From the NCBI GenBank assembly GCA_036555615.1, contig DATBKZ010000034.1, forward strand, positions 97,364-161,363: a stretch of 64,000 bases of DNA. The letters run 5' to 3'. A model generated the notes under the pieces. The model was not told the DNA's origin. It worked only from the letters and a program-made list of their open reading frames with translations, and did not search any database. Position 1 is the stretch's first letter, and every line of letters starts with the position of its first letter. Source of the stretch: SG8-41 sp036555615 (GTDB lineage Bacteria; Pseudomonadota; Gammaproteobacteria; Burkholderiales; SG8-41). The position numbers and the translations under genes were made by a program. This document shows positions 23,871 through 33,567 of this stretch, in pieces.

Positions 23871-25190
23871 GTGAGCACGCCCGACCTGCATCGCGTCGTC
23901 ATCGTCGGCGGCGGCGCGGGCGGAATCGAGCTTGCGACCCGGCTCGGTGACACGCTCGGGCGCAAGGGCCGCGCGCGCGTAACGCTGATCGACCGCTCGC
24001 GCACGCATCTGTGGAAGCCGCTGCTGCACGAATTCGCGGCAGGCAGCATGGATCTCGACCACCACGCCCTCGACTACCTCGCGCAGGCGCGCTGGCACCA
24101 CTTTCGGTTCCAGCTCGGGGAGATGGACGGCCTCGACCGCGCGCGCAAGGTCGTGCGGGTCGCGCCCACGCTCGACGAGGACGGACGCGAGTTGATTCCA
24201 CGCCGTGAGATTCCCTACGACACCCTCGTGATGGCGATCGGGAGCCTCTCCAACGACTTCGGCACGCCGGGCGCGCGCGAGCATGCCATCAGCCTCGACA
24301 CGGCGGCGCAGGCGGAACGCTTCCACCGGTCGCTCGTCAACGCCTGCATCCGGGCCAATGCCCAGCACGAGCCGCTTGCGCCCGAGCAGCTCAAGGTCGC
24401 CATCATCGGCGCGGGCGCGACCGGCGTCGAGCTCGCGGCGGAGCTGCACAAGACCACGCGCGAGCTGGTCGCCTACGGGCTGGACAAGATCGATCCCGAG
24501 AAGGACGTGCGGTTGACGATCATAGAGGCGGCGCAGCGCATCCTCCCGGCGGTGCCGGAGCGTGTGTCGAAGGCGGCGGCCGGGTTGCTGCGCGATCTCA
24601 GCGTCCGCGTGCTCACCAGCGAGCGCGTGACGGAGGTGCGGCCGGACGGCGTTCTGACCGCGAGCGGAAAACGGATTCCGGCGGAACTGACGGTGTGGGC
24701 CGCCGGCATCAAGGCGCCCGATTTCCTGAAGGACATCGGCGGCCTCGAGTCGAACCGCATGAACCAGCTGGTGGTGAAGCAGACGCTCGACACCACGCGC
24801 GATCCCGATATCTTCGCGATCGGCGATTGCGCGGCCTGCCCGTGGCCGGGACGCCGGCGCGATGTGCCGCCGACCGCGCAGGCAGCGCACCAGCAAGCCT
24901 CGCATCTCGCGCGCATGCTGCCGCGCCGGCTTGCCGGCAGGCCGCTCAAGCCCTGGGAGTACCGCGACTTCGGCTCGCTGGTCTCGTTCGGGGAATACTC
25001 CACGATCGGCAGCCTGATGGGGGTGCTGCTCGGCGGCACGATCTTCATCGAGGGGCTCTTCGCGCGCTTCATGTATGTCTCGCTCTACCGCATGCACGTC
25101 TACGCGCTGCACGGATTCGCCAAGATGGCGTTCGACACGCTGGCCAAGCTCATCACGCGGCGCACGGAGCCGCGCGTCAAGCTGCACTGA
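23871..25190 (+). CDS. ndh: Type II NADH dehydrogenase (FAD/NAD(P)-dependent oxidoreductase)
   Basis: A 439-residue flavoprotein. The N-terminal FAD motif is VVIVGGGAGGIELATRLGD, the NADH motif is VAIIGAGATGVELAAELH, the flavin-domain signature is VWAAGIKAPDFL and the late FAD motif is IFAIGDCAACPWPG. The C-terminal tail has hydrophobic and amphipathic stretches (GVLLGGTIFIEGLFARFM) that can anchor the protein to the inner membrane, as in NDH-2. It transfers electrons from NADH to quinone without proton pumping. The start is GTG at 23871, without a clear ribosome site. Confidence 0.9.
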   Translation: MSTPDLHRVVIVGGGAGGIELATRLGDTLGRKGRARVTLIDRSRTHLWKPLLHEFAAGSMDLDHHALDYLAQARWHHFRFQLGEMDGLDRARKVVRVAPTLDEDGRELIPRREIPYDTLVMAIGSLSNDFGTPGAREHAISLDTAAQAERFHRSLVNACIRANAQHEPLAPEQLKVAIIGAGATGVELAAELHKTTRELVAYGLDKIDPEKDVRLTIIEAAQRILPAVPERVSKAAAGLLRDLSVRVLTSERVTEVRPDGVLTASGKRIPAELTVWAAGIKAPDFLKDIGGLESNRMNQLVVKQTLDTTRDPDIFAIGDCAACPWPGRRRDVPPTAQAAHQQASHLARMLPRRLAGRPLKPWEYRDFGSLVSFGEYSTIGSLMGVLLGGTIFIEGLFARFMYVSLYRMHVYALHGFAKMAFDTLAKLITRRTEPRVKLH

Positions 25191-25277
25191 CGCGCCATTT
25201 CACTTGGGGACGAGGGCGAAGGGATGAAGGACGAGGAGCCATGCTAAGATGCTCCTCCCTTCGGACTGGAGCGCTTC

Positions 25278-25652
25278 GTGGCTACCGTCGAGCTGACCAA
25301 GAGCAATTTCGAAGACGTCGTCAGTACGAACGAACTAGTGATCGTTGACTTCTGGGCCTCGTGGTGCGGGCCGTGCAAGAGCTTTGCGCCGGTGTTCGAT
25401 GCGGCATCCGAGCAGCACCTGGATATCGTTTTCGGCAAGGTCAACGCCGACAGCGAGCAGGATCTGGCGGCGGCTTTCAGCATCCGCTCGATCCCTTTCG
25501 TCATGTTGTTCCGCGAGAAGGTCGTTCTCTTCGCGCAGGCCGGCGCGTTGCCGGCGGAAGGCCTGGAAAGCATCATTCGCCAGGCGCGCGCGCTCGACAT
25601 GGCGCAGGTCCATAAGGAAATTGCCGAGCAGCAGGCCCAGCAACAGCAATGA
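25278..25652 (+). CDS. Thioredoxin
   Basis: A 124-residue thioredoxin-fold protein with the classic active site WASWCGPCKSFAP, Cys30 and Cys33. No signal peptide, so cytoplasmic. The C-terminus has a short extra helix rich in Gln (EIAEQQAQQQQ), absent from E. coli TrxA. The start is GTG at 25278. Its stop overlaps the start of the RND adaptor gene (ATGA at 25649), so a redox protein is translationally coupled to an efflux system, which is unusual. Confidence 0.92.
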   Translation: MATVELTKSNFEDVVSTNELVIVDFWASWCGPCKSFAPVFDAASEQHLDIVFGKVNADSEQDLAAAFSIRSIPFVMLFREKVVLFAQAGALPAEGLESIIRQARALDMAQVHKEIAEQQAQQQQ

Positions 25653-26728
25653 TCCTGAAGCGCGTTTGCGCTATCGCGTTGTCGGGGCTCCTCGCGGCTG
25701 CGCCGGCGGTGATGGCGCAGGCGCCGAAGGCCAAGCCGTCGGGGCTGCCGGTCAAGGCGGCGCCGGTCAGGATCGGAACGGTTACCGATGACGTCACAGC
25801 GGTCGGAACGTTGCTCGCGAACGAGTCCGTGATGATCCGTCCCGAGGTCGCCGGTCGCGTGGCGGCGATTCATTTCAAGGAAGGGCAGGCGGTGGCGGTG
25901 GGCGCGCGGCTGGTGGCGCTCGACGCGGAAGAACTCCGCGCTCAGCTCGACGCGAGCCGGGCAGACGAGCGCCTGACCGGGCAGCGCGCCGAGCGCGCGG
26001 CCGAGCTCTTCAAGAAGAACTTCATCAGCCAGCAGGCGCTCGAGGACGCGCGCGAGGCGCACAAGAAAGCGACCGCGCAGCGCCGTGAGAACGAGGCGCG
26101 GCTCGCCAAAGCGGATATCCGCGCGCCATTCGCCGGCATCGTCGGGCTGCGCCAGGTGAGCCCCGGCGCCTACCTCAGGGCGGGCGACGACATCGCGCGG
26201 CTCGACAAGATCGACGTGATGAAGCTCGATTTCCGCGTGCCGGAGCTCTACGTCGGCAGAATCCGCCGCGACCAGCCGGTCACGGTGCGGGTCGACGCGT
26301 TTCCCGGCGAGGCGTTCGCCGGGCGGGTGTACGCCGTCGAGACCGCAGTTGACGTTCAGACGCGCACGGTGCTGTTGCGCGGGCGCGTCGAGAACCGCGG
26401 CGCGCGGCTGCGGCCCGGCATGTTCGCGCGGGTGACGCTCGAGCTCGGGACGACCGAGAAGGCGACGCTGGTGCCGGAGCAGTCGATCGTGCCGCGCGGC
26501 GGACGCAATTTCGTGTTCCGCGTGATCGATGGGAAGGCGGTGCTGACCGAAGTCGCGGTCGGCGCCCGCAGCCCCGGGCAGGTCGAGATCGTGAGAGGCG
26601 TGAAGCCCGGCGAGCGGGTCGTGACCGACGGCCAGATGAGGCTCCAGGACGGCGTGCCGGTGACCGTGCTGCCCGACAAGCCGCCCCCAACCGCCTCCCC
26701 TTCGCCCGCGGAGTCGAAGGGATCCTGA
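25649..26728 (+). CDS. RND efflux periplasmic adaptor (membrane fusion protein)
   Basis: A 359-residue adaptor with a Sec signal (VCAIALSGLLAAAPAVMAQ). The layout is beta-barrel, lipoyl half (IRPEVAGRVAAIHFKEGQAV), coiled hairpin (residues about 100-150) and second lipoyl half (KADIRAPFAGIVGLRQVSPG). It links the inner-membrane pump encoded next to an outer membrane channel. No outer membrane factor gene is adjacent, so a channel encoded elsewhere, perhaps the one at 42791, may be shared. The spacing to the pump gene is 32 bases. Confidence 0.92.
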   Translation: MILKRVCAIALSGLLAAAPAVMAQAPKAKPSGLPVKAAPVRIGTVTDDVTAVGTLLANESVMIRPEVAGRVAAIHFKEGQAVAVGARLVALDAEELRAQLDASRADERLTGQRAERAAELFKKNFISQQALEDAREAHKKATAQRRENEARLAKADIRAPFAGIVGLRQVSPGAYLRAGDDIARLDKIDVMKLDFRVPELYVGRIRRDQPVTVRVDAFPGEAFAGRVYAVETAVDVQTRTVLLRGRVENRGARLRPGMFARVTLELGTTEKATLVPEQSIVPRGGRNFVFRVIDGKAVLTEVAVGARSPGQVEIVRGVKPGERVVTDGQMRLQDGVPVTVLPDKPPPTASPSPAESKGS

Positions 26729-26760
26729 TTTTCCTTCGTCAGTCATCCCTCATCCCTCAG

Positions 26761-29700
26761 ATGTTCCTGCCCGAGCTTTCGATCCGCCGTCCCGTCCTGG
26801 CGACGGTGATGAGCCTCGTCATCGTGCTCCTCGGGGTCATCTCCTTCCTGCGCCTGTCGGTGCGCGAGTACCCGAAGATCGACACCCCGGTGGTCTCGGT
26901 GCGCACCGTCTATACCGGCGCGAGCGCGCAGGTGATCGAGTCCCAGGTCACGCAGCCGCTCGAGGACTCGCTCTCCGGCATCGAGGGCATACGCACCATC
27001 AAGTCGGTGTCGCGCGAGGAAGTTTCGCAGATTGCGGTCGAATTCGTTCCCGAGCGCGACGTGGATGCCGCGGCGAACGACGTGCGCGACCGCGTGGCGC
27101 GGGTGCGGGGGCTCCTGCCCGACGAGGTGGACGAGCCGGTCGTCTCGAAGATCGAGGCCGACGCGCAGGCGATCCTGTGGCTCGCGTTCTACAGCGACCG
27201 CCACGATGCCCTCTTCATCACCGACTATGCCGACCGCTACGTCGCGGACTCGCTGAAGGCGCTGCCCGGGGTGGCGAGCGTCATCATGGGCGGGGCGCGC
27301 AAGTACGCGATGCGCATCTGGGTGGACCGCGACCGGCTCGCCGGATTCGGGTTGACGCCGCTCGACGTCGAGAACGCGTTGCGGCGCCAGAACATCGAGG
27401 TGCCCTCGGGGCGCATCGAGAGCCGGGCCCGGGAGTTCACGGTCCTGACCGAGACCGACTTGAGGACGCCGGAGCAGTTCAACGACCTCATCATCACCGA
27501 GGCGCGCGGCTACCCCGTCCGGCTGAAGGACATCGGGCGCGCCGAGCTCGGCGCGCAGGACGAGCGCAACGTCGTGCGCGTCAACGGCAATCCGGCGATG
27601 GGGCTGGGCATCGTGAAGCAATCCACGGCCAACACGCTGGCGGTGGCGGAGGCGGTGAAGGCGCAGATACCCGGCATCGAGGCCGCGCTGCCCGAGGGAC
27701 TGAAGGTATTCGTCGCGTTCGACTCCTCGCTTTTCATCAACGCCTCGATCAAGGCGGTCTATCGGGCGATTTTCGACGCGATGGTGCTAGTGACGCTGGT
27801 GATCTTCCTCTTTCTGCGCTCGTTCCGCTCCACCCTCATTCCCTTCGTCACCATCCCGGTGTCGTTGATCGGCGCGTGCTTCTTCCTGTGGATCTTCGGA
27901 TTCACCATCAACATCCTGACGCTGCTCGGCATCGTGCTGGCGATCGGGCTCGTGGTGGATGACGCGATCGTGGTGCTGGAGAACATCCACCGCCACATCG
28001 AGGAAGGCATGTCGCCGTTGACGGCAGCGCTCCGGGGCAGCCGCGAGATTGCCTTTGCCGTCGTGGCGATGACGATCACGCTCGCGGCCGTGTTCGTGCC
28101 GCTCGTGTTCACCACCGGCAATACCGGCAAGCTCTTCACCGAGTTCGCGCTGACCGTGGCCATGGCGGTGCTGGTGTCCGGCTTTGTGTCGCTCACGCTC
28201 ACGCCCATGATGTGCTCGAAGCTGCTCAAGCATCATGCCCGGCACGGCGCGATCTATAACGCGACCGAGCGCTGGTTCGCGGCGTTAAACAGCGGCTACC
28301 GCCGCTCCCTCGGCTGGGCGCTGCGCCACCGCGCGTGGATGGTGGCGGGCTATGGCGCGGTGCTGGCGGCGATGTTCGCAACCGGGGCCGCGCTCAAATG
28401 GGAGCTGGCGCCGAACGAAGATCGCGGCTTCATCCTCGGCGTGATGCTGGCGCCCGAGGGCTCGACCCTTGAGTACACCGACGGCTATGCGCGCATCTGG
28501 GAAGAGATCTACCGGGAAGTGCCGGAGATCCGGAGCTACTTCGTCGTGGTGGCGCCGGGGCTCGAACGGCCCAATCCGGTCAATTTCGGGCTCTCCTTCG
28601 TGCGGCTTACGCCGTGGCAGGAGCGTTCCCGCAGCCAGTTCGAGATCTCGCGCGAGGTGGGCGGGAAGATGTTCAGGATGATGCCCGGTGTTCTCGCTTT
28701 TCCCAACGATCCGCCGTCCCTCGGCCAGAACTTCCGCAGCCAGCCGGTGCAGTTCGTGATCCAGGGCACCTCGTACGACGGGCTCGAAAAGATGGTGGAC
28801 CGGTTTATCGCGCAGGCGCGCAAGAACCCGATGCTCCTCAACCTCGACAGCGATCTGAAGCTCAACAAGCCGCAGCTCGCAGTCGACGTGGACCGGGAAA
28901 AGGTCGCCGCGGTCGGTGCGGAAGTGGATGCAATCGGGCGCACGCTCGAGACGCTGCTCGGCGGGCGGCAGGTGACGCGCTTCAAGCGGGAGGGCAAGCA
29001 GTACGACGTGATCGTGCGGCTCGAGGACAAGGACCGCGTGCAGCCGACCGACCTCACCTCGATCTATGTGCGCGCGCGCGACGGCCAGCTGACGCAACTC
29101 TCCAACCTGGTGAGCCTCAAGGAGACGGTCGCGCCCAAGGAGCTGAACCACTTCAACCGGCAGCGCGCGGCGATCATCACCGCCAGCCTCGCCCCCGGCT
29201 ACACGCTCGGCGAGGCGCTGGATTTCCTGGAGAGCCTCGCGCGCGAGGAGCTCGGCGCGGGCGCCCAGACCGCGCTCGACGGCCAGTCGCGCGAATACCG
29301 CGAGTCGGGCGAGCAGCTGCTGCTCATCTTCGTCCTCGCGCTCGCGTTCGTCTACCTCGTGCTCGCCGCGCAGTTCGAAAGCTTCATCTCACCGTTCGTG
29401 ATCATGCTGACCGTGCCGCTCGCCATGACCGGCGCGCTGGCGGGGCTGCTCTTGCTCGACGTCACGCTCGGCACCGGCGGGACGCTCAATGTCTACAGCC
29501 GGGTTGGGCTTATTATGCTGGTCGGGCTCATCACCAAGCACGGGATCCTGATCGTCGAGTTCGCCAATCAGCTGATGGACCGGGGCAAGGACAAGGTCGC
29601 CGCGGTGGCGGAAGCCGCGGCGCTGCGCCTGCGCCCGATCCTGATGACAACCGGCGCGATGGTGCTGGGCGCCGTGCCGCTCGCGATCGCGACCGGCCCC

Positions 29701-29877
29701 GGCGCGGAAGCTCGCCGCCCCATCGGCTGGGTGATCGTCGGCGGGCTCCTCCTCGGCACGCTGCTGACGCTCTACGTCATTCCCGCCGCCTACACGCTGA
29801 TCGCCGGGACACGGCGCGCCATCCCGGCCGAAGCGCTCGGCGGCGCCGCGTCGCACACGCCGGCCGACAAAGCCTGA
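26761..29877 (+). CDS. RND efflux pump, HAE1 family
   Basis: A 1038-residue inner membrane transporter with the 12-helix RND architecture and two large periplasmic loops. Proton-relay residues are present: the Asp pair in GLVVDDAIVVLENIH and the Lys in GLITKHGILIVEFANQ. The N-terminus FLPELSIRRPVLATVMSLVI is typical. No ribosome site precedes the ATG; the upstream 18 bases are two CATCCCT repeats, so expression may depend on coupling with the adaptor. Likely substrates are hydrophobic compounds, but specificity cannot be read from sequence. Confidence 0.95.
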   Translation: MFLPELSIRRPVLATVMSLVIVLLGVISFLRLSVREYPKIDTPVVSVRTVYTGASAQVIESQVTQPLEDSLSGIEGIRTIKSVSREEVSQIAVEFVPERDVDAAANDVRDRVARVRGLLPDEVDEPVVSKIEADAQAILWLAFYSDRHDALFITDYADRYVADSLKALPGVASVIMGGARKYAMRIWVDRDRLAGFGLTPLDVENALRRQNIEVPSGRIESRAREFTVLTETDLRTPEQFNDLIITEARGYPVRLKDIGRAELGAQDERNVVRVNGNPAMGLGIVKQSTANTLAVAEAVKAQIPGIEAALPEGLKVFVAFDSSLFINASIKAVYRAIFDAMVLVTLVIFLFLRSFRSTLIPFVTIPVSLIGACFFLWIFGFTINILTLLGIVLAIGLVVDDAIVVLENIHRHIEEGMSPLTAALRGSREIAFAVVAMTITLAAVFVPLVFTTGNTGKLFTEFALTVAMAVLVSGFVSLTLTPMMCSKLLKHHARHGAIYNATERWFAALNSGYRRSLGWALRHRAWMVAGYGAVLAAMFATGAALKWELAPNEDRGFILGVMLAPEGSTLEYTDGYARIWEEIYREVPEIRSYFVVVAPGLERPNPVNFGLSFVRLTPWQERSRSQFEISREVGGKMFRMMPGVLAFPNDPPSLGQNFRSQPVQFVIQGTSYDGLEKMVDRFIAQARKNPMLLNLDSDLKLNKPQLAVDVDREKVAAVGAEVDAIGRTLETLLGGRQVTRFKREGKQYDVIVRLEDKDRVQPTDLTSIYVRARDGQLTQLSNLVSLKETVAPKELNHFNRQRAAIITASLAPGYTLGEALDFLESLAREELGAGAQTALDGQSREYRESGEQLLLIFVLALAFVYLVLAAQFESFISPFVIMLTVPLAMTGALAGLLLLDVTLGTGGTLNVYSRVGLIMLVGLITKHGILIVEFANQLMDRGKDKVAAVAEAAALRLRPILMTTGAMVLGAVPLAIATGPGAEARRPIGWVIVGGLLLGTLLTLYVIPAAYTLIAGTRRAIPAEALGGAASHTPADKA

Positions 29878-29931
29878 CCGGTGTGCCCGGGGCGAGGTTG
29901 ATCCGCCCCGAGTTGCCCCCATCTTGGGTGG

Positions 29932-30921
29932 ATGCTGGACAAGGGCGGGCGCGATACCAATTCCCTGCCAGAAGCAGGGGCATCGAGCGACGCGGCGCTG
30001 CTCGACGCGTACTCGCAATCGATCACGCGCGTCGCCGAAACGGTCGGGCCCGCGGTGGTGCGGCTCGAAGTCCAGCGCCGCATGCGCGGGCGCGACGTCG
30101 GCGGCACGGGCTCCGGCTTCATTTTCGCGCCCGACGGCCTGATCGTCACCAACAGCCATGTCGTGAGCGGCGCGGCGGCCATCGGCGTCACGCTCAACGA
30201 CGGGCAGGCATTCCAGGCGCAGCTGATCGGCGACGATCCCGACACCGATCTCGCGGTGGTGCGGATCGCCGGGCACAAGGTGCCGTCCGTCGCGCTCGGA
30301 GACTCACGCGGGCTGCGCGTCGGCCAGCTCGTCATCGCGATCGGCAATCCGTTCGGTTTTCACTGCACCGTCACGGCGGGCGTCGTTTCTGCGCTGGGCC
30401 GCTCGCTGCGGTCCCAGAACGGGCGGCTGATGGACGATGTGATCCAGACCGACGCCGCGTTGAATCCCGGCAATTCGGGTGGGCCTCTGGTCGCGTCGAG
30501 CGGCGAGGTCATTGGCGTCAATACCGCGGTAATCCTGCCGGCGCAGGGCATCTGTTTTGCGACGGCCATCGACACCGCGAAGGTGACCATCGCCCAGCTC
30601 CTGAGGCATGGGCGCGTGCGGCGTGCGCGTCTCGGGCTCGCGGGCCAGAATATCGTGCTGCCGCGGCGGATGGTGCGGCATTACGGGCTCGCGCACGAGG
30701 CGGCGGTGCAGGTTGCCTCGATCGAGCGCGGTGGTCCCGCGAGCCGCGCAGGGCTCGAGCAGGGCGACATCATCGTCGCCTTTGCCGGCCGGCCGGTGTC
30801 CGGTTTCGACGATCTGCATCGGTTGCTGACAGAGGAAACGCTCGGCAAATGGGTCGCAGTCGACGTGCTGCGCCGCGGCCGGCGGCAGTCGCTCCAGATC
30901 GAGCCCGAAGAATCCCGATAA
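29932..30921 (+). CDS. DegP-like (S1C) serine protease with PDZ domain, no signal peptide
   Basis: A 329-residue trypsin-like protease. The triad is His76 (VTNSHVVSG), Asp106 (DTDLAVVRI) and Ser182 (NPGNSGGPLVA). A PDZ domain covers about residues 235-325 (IERGGPASRAGLEQGDIIVA). The N-terminus MLDKGGRDTNSLPEAGASSD is hydrophilic with no signal or anchor, whereas DegP/DegS relatives are exported. Either it is a cytoplasmic protease or the true start is elsewhere; the upstream sequence does not offer an in-frame signal. It follows the RND pump by 54 bases. Confidence 0.9.
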   Translation: MLDKGGRDTNSLPEAGASSDAALLDAYSQSITRVAETVGPAVVRLEVQRRMRGRDVGGTGSGFIFAPDGLIVTNSHVVSGAAAIGVTLNDGQAFQAQLIGDDPDTDLAVVRIAGHKVPSVALGDSRGLRVGQLVIAIGNPFGFHCTVTAGVVSALGRSLRSQNGRLMDDVIQTDAALNPGNSGGPLVASSGEVIGVNTAVILPAQGICFATAIDTAKVTIAQLLRHGRVRRARLGLAGQNIVLPRRMVRHYGLAHEAAVQVASIERGGPASRAGLEQGDIIVAFAGRPVSGFDDLHRLLTEETLGKWVAVDVLRRGRRQSLQIEPEESR

Positions 30922-30961
30922 GACACAGCAAGTTCGTTTACCATTGCGGAAGGAGACGCAG

Positions 30962-31660
30962 ATGCTGACGGTTCGAAAGGCGGAAGCGCGCGGCCACGCC
31001 AATCACGGCTGGCTCGACACCTGGCACACCTTTTCGTTTGCCGATTATTACGATTCGCGCGAGATGGGATTTGGCGCGCTGCGTGTCATCAACGACGACA
31101 AGGTCGAGCCGGGACAGGGCTTCGGCATGCACGGGCACCGCGACATGGAGATCATCACCTACGTGCTCGAGGGCGCGCTCGAGCACAAGGACAGCATGGG
31201 CAACGGCTCGATCATCCGGCCCGGCAACGTGCAGCGCATGAGCGCGGGCACTGGCGTGCGGCACAGCGAGTTCAATCCGTCGCGCGATGAGCGCGTGCAC
31301 CTGCTGCAGATCTGGATCGAGCCGAAGATCACCGGCGTGCGGCCGAGCTACGAAGAAAAGCCGTTTGGGCCGGCGGACAAGAAGGGGAAGCTGCGCCTGA
31401 TCGCCTCGCCCGATGGCCGGGATGGGTCTGTCACCATCCATCAGGACGCGCTCGTGTACGCCGCGCTGCTCGACGGCAAGGACGCGGTTACGCACACGCT
31501 CGCGCCGGGACGGCGCGCCTACCTGCATGTCGCCCGCGGCGCTATCAAGGTGAACGGCGCGGCGCTCAAGGGTGGCGATGGTGCGAAGATCGAGAGCGAA
31601 ACCAGGATCGAGCTGAGGGACGCGCGGGAAGCCGAAGTGCTGCTCTTCGACCTGCCGTAA
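30962..31660 (+). CDS. Pirin family protein (YhhW type)
   Basis: A 232-residue bicupin. The N-terminal motif WLDTWHTFSFADYYDSREMG and the metal ligands in GMHGHRDMEIITYVLEG and RHSEFNP match the pirin/YhhW quercetinase group. GGAAGGAGA lies just before the ATG at 30962; a TTG six codons earlier was rejected because it would precede that ribosome site. Family members bind iron and some cleave flavonols; a redox or stress role is likely given the neighbours. Confidence 0.9.
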   Translation: MLTVRKAEARGHANHGWLDTWHTFSFADYYDSREMGFGALRVINDDKVEPGQGFGMHGHRDMEIITYVLEGALEHKDSMGNGSIIRPGNVQRMSAGTGVRHSEFNPSRDERVHLLQIWIEPKITGVRPSYEEKPFGPADKKGKLRLIASPDGRDGSVTIHQDALVYAALLDGKDAVTHTLAPGRRAYLHVARGAIKVNGAALKGGDGAKIESETRIELRDAREAEVLLFDLP

Positions 31661-31709
31661 CGGGCGCGCGACTGTTAACCGTCTCCATTACCAGTTACGC
31701 CTCATCATC

Positions 31710-32699
31710 ATGGGACATCTCGAGAACGGCGTCTGGCGCGAGGGGCGCGAAACGCGCACGGTGAACGGCGAGTTCATCCGCCGCGACAGCCAGTTCCGCG
31801 ACCGCGTCACGGCGGACGGCTCGAGCGGCTACCCGGCCGACGCCGGCCGCTACCATCTATACGTCTCGACCGCGTGCCCGTGGGCGCATCGCACGCTGAT
31901 TCTCCGCAAGCTCAAGCGGCTCGAGGACGTGATCTCGATCTCGATCGTGGCCCCCGTTGTCGCGAACGAGGGCTGGCCAATGAGCGCAGGGGACGGCTGC
32001 ATTCCGGACACGGTGAACGGCTTTCACCATCTGCACCAGGTCTATTCGAAGGCGAAGCCCGACTACACCGGCCGCGTCACCGTGCCGGTGCTGTGGGACC
32101 GGGAAAAGGCCACGATCGTCAACAACGAGTCCTCCGAGATCATCCGGATGCTCAACAGCGAGTTCGAATCCTTCGCCGGGTCGCGCGACGACTACTATCC
32201 ACGGCGGCTGCGCGCGGAGATCGACGCCGTCAACAAGATCGTCTACGAAAATATCAACAACGGCGTCTACCGCTGCGGTTTCGCGACGACGCAGGATGCC
32301 TACGAACAGGCATTCGACGCCTTATTCGGAGCGCTGGACGAGATGGAGGCGCGGCTCGATCGCTCGCGCTACCTCGTTGGCGACCGGATCACGGAGGCGG
32401 ACTGGCGGCTCTTCCCGACGCTGGTGCGCTTCGATGCTGTGTACGTCGGCCACTTCAAGTGCAACCTGCGGCGCATCGAGGACTATCCCAATCTGTCAAA
32501 TTACCTGCGCGATCTCTATCAAGTGCCGGGCATCGCGGAAACCGTCGACATGGATCACATCAAGCGCCACTATTACACGAGCCACCGCCACATCAATCCG
32601 ACCGGGATCGTGCCGAAAGGGCCGGCGCTCGATTTCTCGGCGCCGCACGACCGCGCGCGCAGGTTCGAGCGCCGCGCGCGGCGCGCTGATACGCATTGA
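31710..32699 (+). CDS. Glutathionyl-hydroquinone reductase (Xi-class GST)
   Basis: A 329-residue glutathione transferase of the Xi/Omega-like class, longer than classic GSTs. The catalytic Cys56 is in STACPWAHRTLILRKLK, and the conserved NNESSEIIRMLN and YRCGFATTQDAYEQA segments follow. Family role: removes glutathione from glutathionyl-hydroquinones and related conjugates in the cytoplasm. It lies 49 bases after the pirin gene and before a dioxygenase-like gene, in a run of electrophile-stress functions. Confidence 0.92.
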   Translation: MGHLENGVWREGRETRTVNGEFIRRDSQFRDRVTADGSSGYPADAGRYHLYVSTACPWAHRTLILRKLKRLEDVISISIVAPVVANEGWPMSAGDGCIPDTVNGFHHLHQVYSKAKPDYTGRVTVPVLWDREKATIVNNESSEIIRMLNSEFESFAGSRDDYYPRRLRAEIDAVNKIVYENINNGVYRCGFATTQDAYEQAFDALFGALDEMEARLDRSRYLVGDRITEADWRLFPTLVRFDAVYVGHFKCNLRRIEDYPNLSNYLRDLYQVPGIAETVDMDHIKRHYYTSHRHINPTGIVPKGPALDFSAPHDRARRFERRARRADTH

Positions 32700-32727
32700 C
32701 GATCCGCGATCGCCGGTCACTGAATTC

Positions 32728-33510
32728 ATGAGCCGCCAGCCTGCCATATTCGTCTCCCACGGCTCGCCGACGCTGCCGCTCGAGAGCGGCCCTGCGGTCG
32801 ATTTCCTGCGCGGGCTCGGCAGCGACCTCGGGCGGCCCGACGCCATACTGATCGCCTCGGCGCACTGGGACACGGAACGTCCGGCCGTCTCCACCGCGCA
32901 GGAGCCCGAGACCATCTATGACTTCTACGGATTCCCGCCGGAGCTCTATCGCCTGAGCTACCCCGCCCCGGGCGCCCCGCACCTCGCGCATCGGGCCAGA
33001 CAGCTTCTCGAGAAGAGCGGGTTCAAGACCGATCTCGTTCCGGCGCGCGGACTCGACCACGGGGCGTGGACGCCGCTCTTCCACATGTATCCGAAGGCCG
33101 AAATTCCCGTCACGCAGCTCTCCATCCAATGGCAGGAAGGCCCGGCGCACCACGTGCGTCTGGGAGAAGCGCTGCGTCCGTTGCGTGACGACGGCGTGCT
33201 GATCTTCGCCTCCGGCGGCGCTACGCACAATTTGCGCGAGCTGCGGTATCACCGGGGCAATCCGGTGCCGCAGCCGTGGGTCGTGGAGTTCAACGAATGG
33301 CTGGCGGATGCCGTGCTGTCGGGGCGCCGCGATGACCTCGTCGGCTACCGGCAGAAGGCACCGCATGCGGCACGGAACCACCCCACCGACGAGCACCTCA
33401 TTCCGCTTTTTGTCGCACTTGGCGCCGGCGATCCGCGCGTGCCACCCAAGCGCCTCCATACGAGCATCGCTTCGGGTGTCATCAGCATGGACGCGTACCG
33501 CTTTGACTGA
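32728..33510 (+). CDS. DODA-type (YgiD-like) extradiol dioxygenase family protein
   Basis: A 260-residue member of the class III extradiol dioxygenase (LigB) fold. Metal-binding histidines are expected in IFVSHGSPTLPL, ASAHWDT and LDHGAWTPLFHM, and HNLRELR is a late conserved motif. Family members open catechol-type rings such as DOPA using a single metal ion. I used the ATG at 32728; longer readings would overlap the GST gene in another frame. There is no strong ribosome site, so the gene may be read as part of the GST transcript. Confidence 0.88.
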   Translation: MSRQPAIFVSHGSPTLPLESGPAVDFLRGLGSDLGRPDAILIASAHWDTERPAVSTAQEPETIYDFYGFPPELYRLSYPAPGAPHLAHRARQLLEKSGFKTDLVPARGLDHGAWTPLFHMYPKAEIPVTQLSIQWQEGPAHHVRLGEALRPLRDDGVLIFASGGATHNLRELRYHRGNPVPQPWVVEFNEWLADAVLSGRRDDLVGYRQKAPHAARNHPTDEHLIPLFVALGAGDPRVPPKRLHTSIASGVISMDAYRFD

Positions 33511-33567
33511 GCCGGCAGCTGCCGGCCTTTCACCGTCGTCACGCCTTACCCGCGAAGCGCCTGACAG

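Noticed and set aside
23781..25187. A 5' extension of the TIM-barrel gene on the minus strand
   Set aside because: The extension runs antisense to a complete NADH dehydrogenase gene and shows low-complexity His/Arg/Asp composition without homology features.
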